This document shows, one piece after another, positions 6,983 to 9,801 of a stretch of 9,801 nucleotides of DNA. Both the position numbers and the translations under genes were made by a program. Source of the stretch: Candidatus Limnocylindrales bacterium (GTDB lineage Bacteria > Chloroflexota > Limnocylindria > Limnocylindrales > CSP1-4); assembly GCA_031292335.1 (NCBI GenBank), contig JARLHH010000224.1, positions 1 through 9,801 on the forward strand, read 5' to 3'. Below the pieces are notes generated by a model, which made no database searches, was not told the origin of the DNA, and saw only the letters and a program-made list of their open reading frames with translations. Position 1 is the stretch's first letter; every line of letters begins with the position of its first letter.

Positions 6983-7010
6983 TCCGGGTCCCGCGCTCCG
7001 GGTCCCGCGC
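6983..7010 (+). repeat. Perfect 14-base tandem duplication
   Basis: TCCGGGTCCCGCGC occurs twice back to back, ending exactly where the AAGGAAG ribosome binding site of the GGDEF-EAL gene begins. Two identical copies imply a recent slippage duplication or a doubled binding site. It lies in the 5' untranslated leader. Confidence 0.6.
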
Positions 7011-7017
7011 AAGGAAG
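7011..7017 (+). promoter_or_regulatory. Ribosome binding site of the GGDEF-EAL gene
   Basis: AAGGAAG, five bases before the ATG at 7023. It fixes the start at MPLPAAS; the frame stays open far upstream without meaning. Confidence 0.65.
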
Positions 7018-7022
7018 CTCGA

Positions 7023-8762
7023 ATGCCGTTGCCCGCCGCTTCTTCCGCCACGAACACGATGCCCTCGCCCGAGACCGAGCATGCCCCCGAGCTTCGGCTC
7101 ATGCGGATTCGGCTGCTGCTCGTCGTGGGAGCCACCTTTGTCATCGCGCTCTTCATCGGGGCTGCCCTCGTGGCGCTTGGCGTGCCGGGCCTCGGGCCGC
7201 TCCTCGCGACGCTCTTCGGCGCTGCGCCGGGGGCGGCGGTCATCGGACTGCCCGTCGCGTTCGTGCTCACGATCGCGCTCGTCGCCTGGATGGCTCGCGC
7301 GGTCATCCGGCCCGCGGAGCAGCTGGCCGCCTCGCGCCGCAGCCTTGGCACGCTCTACGAGTCCGCGCGCAGTCGCGCGCTCGAGGACTCGCTCACCGGG
7401 CTCGCGAACCATCGCGCCTTCCAGGAGGAGTTCGAGAGCCTGCTTGCGCTCGGCGCCCGTCATCGAATGGACCTGGCCCTGCTCCTCATCGACGTGGACG
7501 ACTTCAAGACTGTCAACGACTCGGCCGGCCACGCCGTCGGGGACGACCTGCTCGTGGAGATGGGCCGGATCCTGCGGAGCCAGCTTCGCGCCTCGGATCG
7601 GCCGTTCCGGATCGGGGGCGACGAGTTTGCGATCCTCCTGCCGCACACGGACGCGGAGAATGCCAAGCTCGTTGCGAACCGGCTGCTCGCCGCCTGCGTC
7701 GAGCCGCGGGCCACGGGTGAGTTCCGCCGCGGCTTCGCCTTCTCGGGCGGCGTCACCTCGGCACCCGCGTTCGCCACGACTCGCGACCGGCTCCTGGGCC
7801 AGGCGGACGAGGCGCTGTACCAGGCAAAGCGCGACGGGCGCTGCCTGGTCCGCATCTTCGACCCGGCCGCGAGCAAGGCAACGCTCGACATCCACGCGCT
7901 CAACGAGCGGTCGGCTGCCGTCGCCGACGTCCTGAACGGCGGGGGTCTGCGACCGGTCTTCCAGCCTGTGATCGACCTCCGGAACGGCGAGGTGCTCGCC
8001 TTCGAAGGGCTCACCCGTCTGCCCGAGGGCACGCCGTTCCGCGACCCAGGCGTGCTCTTCGAGGCGGCCGAGGCCGCCGGGCGAACCTACGAGCTGGACC
8101 TTGCCTGCATCACCTCGATCCTCAACGGCGCGCGGACGATCGACCGCCGCATCGGGCTCAGCCTCAACCTGTCCCCGCGCACGCTCGAGACGCCCGAGTT
8201 CGCGCCCGAACCATTCGTGGCCCGGCTGTCGATGGCCGGCTGGGATCCGCAGCGGGTCATCATCGAGCTCACCGAGCGCGACGCGGTCCAGGACATCGAC
8301 CGGCTGCGCCGGGTCCTGGAGCGCCTGCGGGCAACCGGGATCCGGATCGCGGCCGACGACGTCGGCGCGGGAAATGCCGGCCTCCGGCTGCTCAGCCAGA
8401 TCCACTTCGACATCGTCAAGCTCGACCTTGCCCTGGTCCAGGACGGTGCCCGGCGGGGAACCTCGCTCGACGTGGTGCGGTCCATCGCGGACCTCGCGGC
8501 CCGCTGGGGCGCGATGGTGATCGCGGAGGGTCTCGAGACGCCGGCCCAGCTGCGGCTCATCCGGAGCCTCCCGATCGCGGCTGCCCAGGGGTACCTCCTG
8601 GGCCGGCCGGCCACGGTCCCCGACCAGCGCTCGATCGACCTCGACGCCCTGGAGGCAGGAGTGGCCGGGGTGGCCGGGTTCACGGAGCCCACGACCATGC
8701 CCGGGATCGGAGAGTTCGAGCGCATCGTGGCGCTTCGGCAGGCGGCCAGGAAGTCCGCGTAG
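7023..8762 (+). CDS. Membrane GGDEF-EAL protein (diguanylate cyclase/phosphodiesterase)
   Basis: 579 residues. Two membrane helices (about 29-53 and 71-94) are joined by a very short loop, so there is almost no periplasmic sensor. A short linker (95-118) leads to the GGDEF domain (about 119-280). The active site is intact, GGDEF at 198-202, and an RASD at 189-192 placed five residues before it matches the RxxD inhibitory site for cyclic di-GMP. The EAL domain spans about 298-540. The signature reads EGL (328-330), with Asn382 in NLSP, Glu415 in ELTE, Asp445-Asp446, Lys466 in KLD, Glu502 in AEGLE, and AQGYLLGRP. Metal and substrate ligands are therefore kept, though loop 6 reads DDVGAGNAG instead of the common DDFGTGYSS. 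It is likely able to make cyclic di-GMP and possibly to hydrolyse it; net activity cannot be predicted. It stands alone, divergent from leuC. Confidence 0.93.
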   Translation: MPLPAASSATNTMPSPETEHAPELRLMRIRLLLVVGATFVIALFIGAALVALGVPGLGPLLATLFGAAPGAAVIGLPVAFVLTIALVAWMARAVIRPAEQLAASRRSLGTLYESARSRALEDSLTGLANHRAFQEEFESLLALGARHRMDLALLLIDVDDFKTVNDSAGHAVGDDLLVEMGRILRSQLRASDRPFRIGGDEFAILLPHTDAENAKLVANRLLAACVEPRATGEFRRGFAFSGGVTSAPAFATTRDRLLGQADEALYQAKRDGRCLVRIFDPAASKATLDIHALNERSAAVADVLNGGGLRPVFQPVIDLRNGEVLAFEGLTRLPEGTPFRDPGVLFEAAEAAGRTYELDLACITSILNGARTIDRRIGLSLNLSPRTLETPEFAPEPFVARLSMAGWDPQRVIIELTERDAVQDIDRLRRVLERLRATGIRIAADDVGAGNAGLRLLSQIHFDIVKLDLALVQDGARRGTSLDVVRSIADLAARWGAMVIAEGLETPAQLRLIRSLPIAAAQGYLLGRPATVPDQRSIDLDALEAGVAGVAGFTEPTTMPGIGEFERIVALRQAARKSA

Positions 8763-8800
8763 GGTCGGCGCCCAAGCGCTCTCGCGCCGTCCGATCGACA

Positions 8801-8918
8801 CCTGCGAACGGGAGTCCTGCCACCCGGCTCCCCCGGCCGATCTCCTGCCTTCTACGAACGGAGCTGCTGGCCCCCGGTCCCGCTGCCGACGCCGTGCCGT
8901 CTACGAACGGAGCTGCTG
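8801..8918 (+). repeat. Degenerate tandem repeat with ~49-50-base period
   Basis: TCTACGAACGGAGCTGCTG occurs identically at 8851-8869 and 8900-8918. A diverged copy beginning CCTGCGAACGGGAG starts at 8801. The shared CGAACG cores begin at 8805, 8855 and 8904, spaced 50 and 49 bases. Similarity between the first and second units extends past the core (shared CCCGG, GCCGA and TGCC blocks), so the unit is the full ~49 bases. The period is not a multiple of three, arguing against coding. A possible fourth remnant lies near 8954-8975. Confidence 0.6.
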
Positions 8919-9051
8919 TCAGGCCCGCCCCGACGCCCCTCCCCGGACTCCCCGCGACCAACGGACGCGTTTGCTCGCTCGTGAGGCGGCGCCGGCGTCG
9001 TGCGCGGAGACGGCATGCTCTGTCACATCGCGCTCCCGCACTCACTCCATT

Positions 9052-9114
9052 CGTATTCGACGCAAAGTGGCGACGCTTCGACGCTGCGCGGCCACGCTTC
9101 GACGCGACGCGGCC
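9052..9114 (+). repeat. 21-base tandem repeat, three units
   Basis: TTCGACGC begins at 9056, 9077 and 9098, exactly 21 bases apart. The second and third units share ACGCTTCGACGC followed by CGCGGCC-type sequence; the first is more diverged. A 21-base period equals two turns of DNA and also seven codons, so it could be a set of protein-binding iterons or a remnant of coding heptads. Confidence 0.5.
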
Positions 9115-9268
9115 GCCTGCGCCGTCGCCGAGCGCGGGTGGCCGAGCCGGGGAGCGCGGACACGCACGCGGTCGCCAAGCTCAGACGTCGCGTCGATCAG
9201 AGAGGGCCGGGTCGACGAGAGTGCCGCCAAGCCGCGCCGCGCCGCGCGGCCTTGCCCATTTCGTTGCG

Positions 9269-9296
9269 TTGACGAAGTCGCGAAGCCTGCTATCCT
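9269..9296 (+). promoter_or_regulatory. Predicted sigma-70-type promoter
   Basis: TTGACG (9269-9274), a 16-base spacer, then TATCCT (9291-9296) preceded by TGC, which adds an extended -10 contact. This is the best promoter match in the window. Transcription should begin near 9302-9304, about 37 bases before the small ORF and 265 bases before the terminator. Confidence 0.7.
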
Positions 9297-9339
9297 TCGC
9301 GCACCGTCGCAGGCGCGGCGGACAAGCCGGAGCCGCCAG

Positions 9340-9543
9340 TTGGGCTACCTCGATCGGCAGGATCGCCGCCCCGCCGCCGTCCTCGTGACGAGCGACGGCC
9401 GCCGCGTGACCGTGCCGCTCGATGAGCTCGAAGCTGCCTCCGGCCGGGTGTCCCCTCGGTCCGTACTCCTCTCCCTTCTTGGCCTCCTGGGCCTTATTGG
9501 CGGCTCCCGGCGGGAGCCTGGAGGGCGACGGACGAAGCGCTGA
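9340..9543 (+). CDS. Small hypothetical protein with a C-terminal hydrophobic segment
   Basis: 67 residues with a TTG start. GGAG at 9329-9332 lies seven bases before the TTG. The ORF sits between a strong promoter and a strong intrinsic terminator, which is the main reason to accept it. Residues 14-31 (VLVTSDGRRVTVPLDELE) look like a small beta-rich segment, 41-55 (SVLLSLLGLLGLIGG) a short membrane or amphipathic helix, and the tail is basic (RREPGGRRTKR), a positive-inside anchor pattern. Third codon positions are mostly G or C, as expected for coding here. I do not recognise a family. Alternatives are a leader peptide in an attenuator for the gene at 9659, or a non-coding transcript. Confidence 0.5.
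   Translation: MGYLDRQDRRPAAVLVTSDGRRVTVPLDELEAASGRVSPRSVLLSLLGLLGLIGGSRREPGGRRTKR
9502..9518 (+). repeat. Hairpin within the small ORF's 3' end
   Basis: GGCTCCC and GGGAGCC are perfect 7-base arms around a GGC loop. Part of it (CCGGCGGG, 9507-9514) could instead pair with 9572-9579 of the downstream terminator (eight pairs including one G-U), which would compete with the terminator stem. Confidence 0.4.
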
Positions 9544-9569
9544 GGCGCAACGAAACCGAACCGACAGGA

Positions 9570-9598
9570 CCCTCGCCGGGAGACCGGCGGGGGTTTTT
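9570..9598 (+). terminator. Intrinsic (Rho-independent) terminator
   Basis: CCCTCGCCGG (9570-9579), loop GAGA, CCGGCGGGGG (9584-9593): ten pairs with one G-U, followed by TTTTT (9594-9598). A textbook structure ending the transcript from the promoter at 9269. It also lies 60 bases before the next gene start, so it could act as a leader attenuator. Confidence 0.88.
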
Positions 9599-9658
9599 CA
9601 TTGTCGCCCGATCGGAATGCCCGGCCCGGCGGCGGGATCGACGGAGGAAACGAGGACC

Positions 9659-9801
9659 ATGGCGATGACGAAGCGGGACGGCGCACCCCGTCAACCGGCC
9701 GGCCGCGCCGCGGGGCAGAGTCCGGCCGGCCGTGCCACGGGACACGTTCCGGCCCGCGCCGGCGACGGAACGGCCCCGCCGGCCGGCGCCGGCGACCGAA
9801 C
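9659..9801 (+). CDS. N-terminal fragment of an unknown protein with nonapeptide repeats (runs off the right edge)
   Basis: 47 codons are visible, beginning MAMTKRDGAPRQ. GGAGG upstream, with a closer GAGG three bases before the ATG, supports the start; the second ATG at 9665 is an alternative. From codon 13 the sequence consists of nine-residue repeats: PAGRAAGQS, PAGRATGHV, PARAGDGTA, then PPAGAGDR cut by the window end. The repeat is equally clear in DNA as a 27-base period starting at 9695, with the first two units nearly identical. Such Pro/Ala/Gly/Arg-rich leaders are usually disordered tails before a folded domain that is not in view, so no function is offered. No promoter is evident between the terminator and this start. 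Confidence 0.6.
   Translation, partial: MAMTKRDGAPRQPAGRAAGQSPAGRATGHVPARAGDGTAPPAGAGDR

Larger units (their letters stand above)
8763..9268. other. Gene-poor interval with short tandem repeats
   Basis: About 500 bases after the GGDEF-EAL stop. Open frames exist on both strands, but they are arginine/alanine/proline-rich, lack convincing ribosome binding sites and overlap one another, so I call none. The interval holds a decayed ~49-base repeat (from 8801), a 21-base repeat (from 9052) and a CG-only run near 9231-9250. No RNA gene or terminator with a T-run was found. Confidence 0.55.

Noticed and set aside
6738..7022. Leucine leader peptide, T-box or cyclic di-GMP riboswitch in the divergent spacer
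   Set aside because: No run of leucine codons behind a start, no TGGNACC T-box motif and no recognisable GEMM core were found on either strand.
6738..8801. Minus-strand open frame extending leuC upstream by almost 700 codons
   Set aside because: It is antisense to the GGDEF-EAL gene, with composition typical of a reverse-frame shadow. LeuC homology begins just after the GTG at 6737.
8801..8918. CRISPR-like spacing of repeats with ~30-base gaps
   Set aside because: Only two exact copies of 19 bases, the third is degenerate, the gaps are themselves similar to one another, and no cas genes are nearby. It is a decayed tandem repeat.
9133..9210. tRNA-Ser/Leu-like start (GGTGGCCGAG)
   Set aside because: No matching 3' acceptor strand, no TTCGA-type T-arm and no plausible anticodon stem follow.
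8894..9388. Plus-strand frame with FDA-containing heptads as a coding gene
   Set aside because: No convincing ribosome binding site, skewed Arg/Ala/Pro content, and it runs across the promoter at 9269 and into the small ORF's region in another frame.

Overview
The window is about 70% GC and compact, with nearly every reading frame open because of GC-rich codon use. Gene content (a MarP-like CvpA/trypsin protease, a leuCD pair, an S9 peptidase, an orphan MoaD-like carrier, a GGDEF-EAL protein) fits a free-living, high-GC, probably soil or freshwater bacterium. Chloroflexota (Limnocylindria-like) or Actinomycetota are my best guesses. This is an impression from protein similarity, since no rRNA or marker gene is present.

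Layout. Positions 1-1390, minus strand: the first 46 codons of ilvD (dihydroxy-acid dehydratase) lie downstream of a complete MarP-like membrane serine protease. Positions 1520-4335, plus strand: a KDPG/KHG-aldolase-family protein with altered phosphate loops, then an S9 prolyl-oligopeptidase-family hydrolase. Positions 4333-4385 carry a nested inverted repeat between convergent genes, probably a bidirectional terminator. Positions 4372-6737, minus strand: a tight leuC-leuD pair followed by a small MoaD/ThiS-type protein ending in Gly-Gly. Positions 7023-8762, plus strand: a two-transmembrane GGDEF-EAL protein, divergent from leuC across a 285-base spacer that holds a clean dyad and a tandem duplication. 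Positions 8763-9268 have no convincing gene but hold two families of short tandem repeats. Positions 9269-9598 form a small transcription unit: a good sigma-70-type promoter, a probable 67-residue TTG-start ORF and a strong intrinsic terminator. At 9659 a new gene begins with nonapeptide repeats and runs off the window.

Functional picture. IlvD and LeuC/LeuD belong to branched-chain amino acid synthesis (valine/isoleucine and leucine respectively). The aldolase and S9 peptidase suggest sugar-acid and peptide catabolism. The GGDEF-EAL protein would make and/or degrade cyclic di-GMP at the membrane. I see no defence system, mobile element, CRISPR array or RNA gene. The least explained part is the right end: repeats, a small ORF, a terminator and a repeat-bearing gene start, which may include a transcription attenuator. 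That reading is a hypothesis, not a demonstrated novel system.
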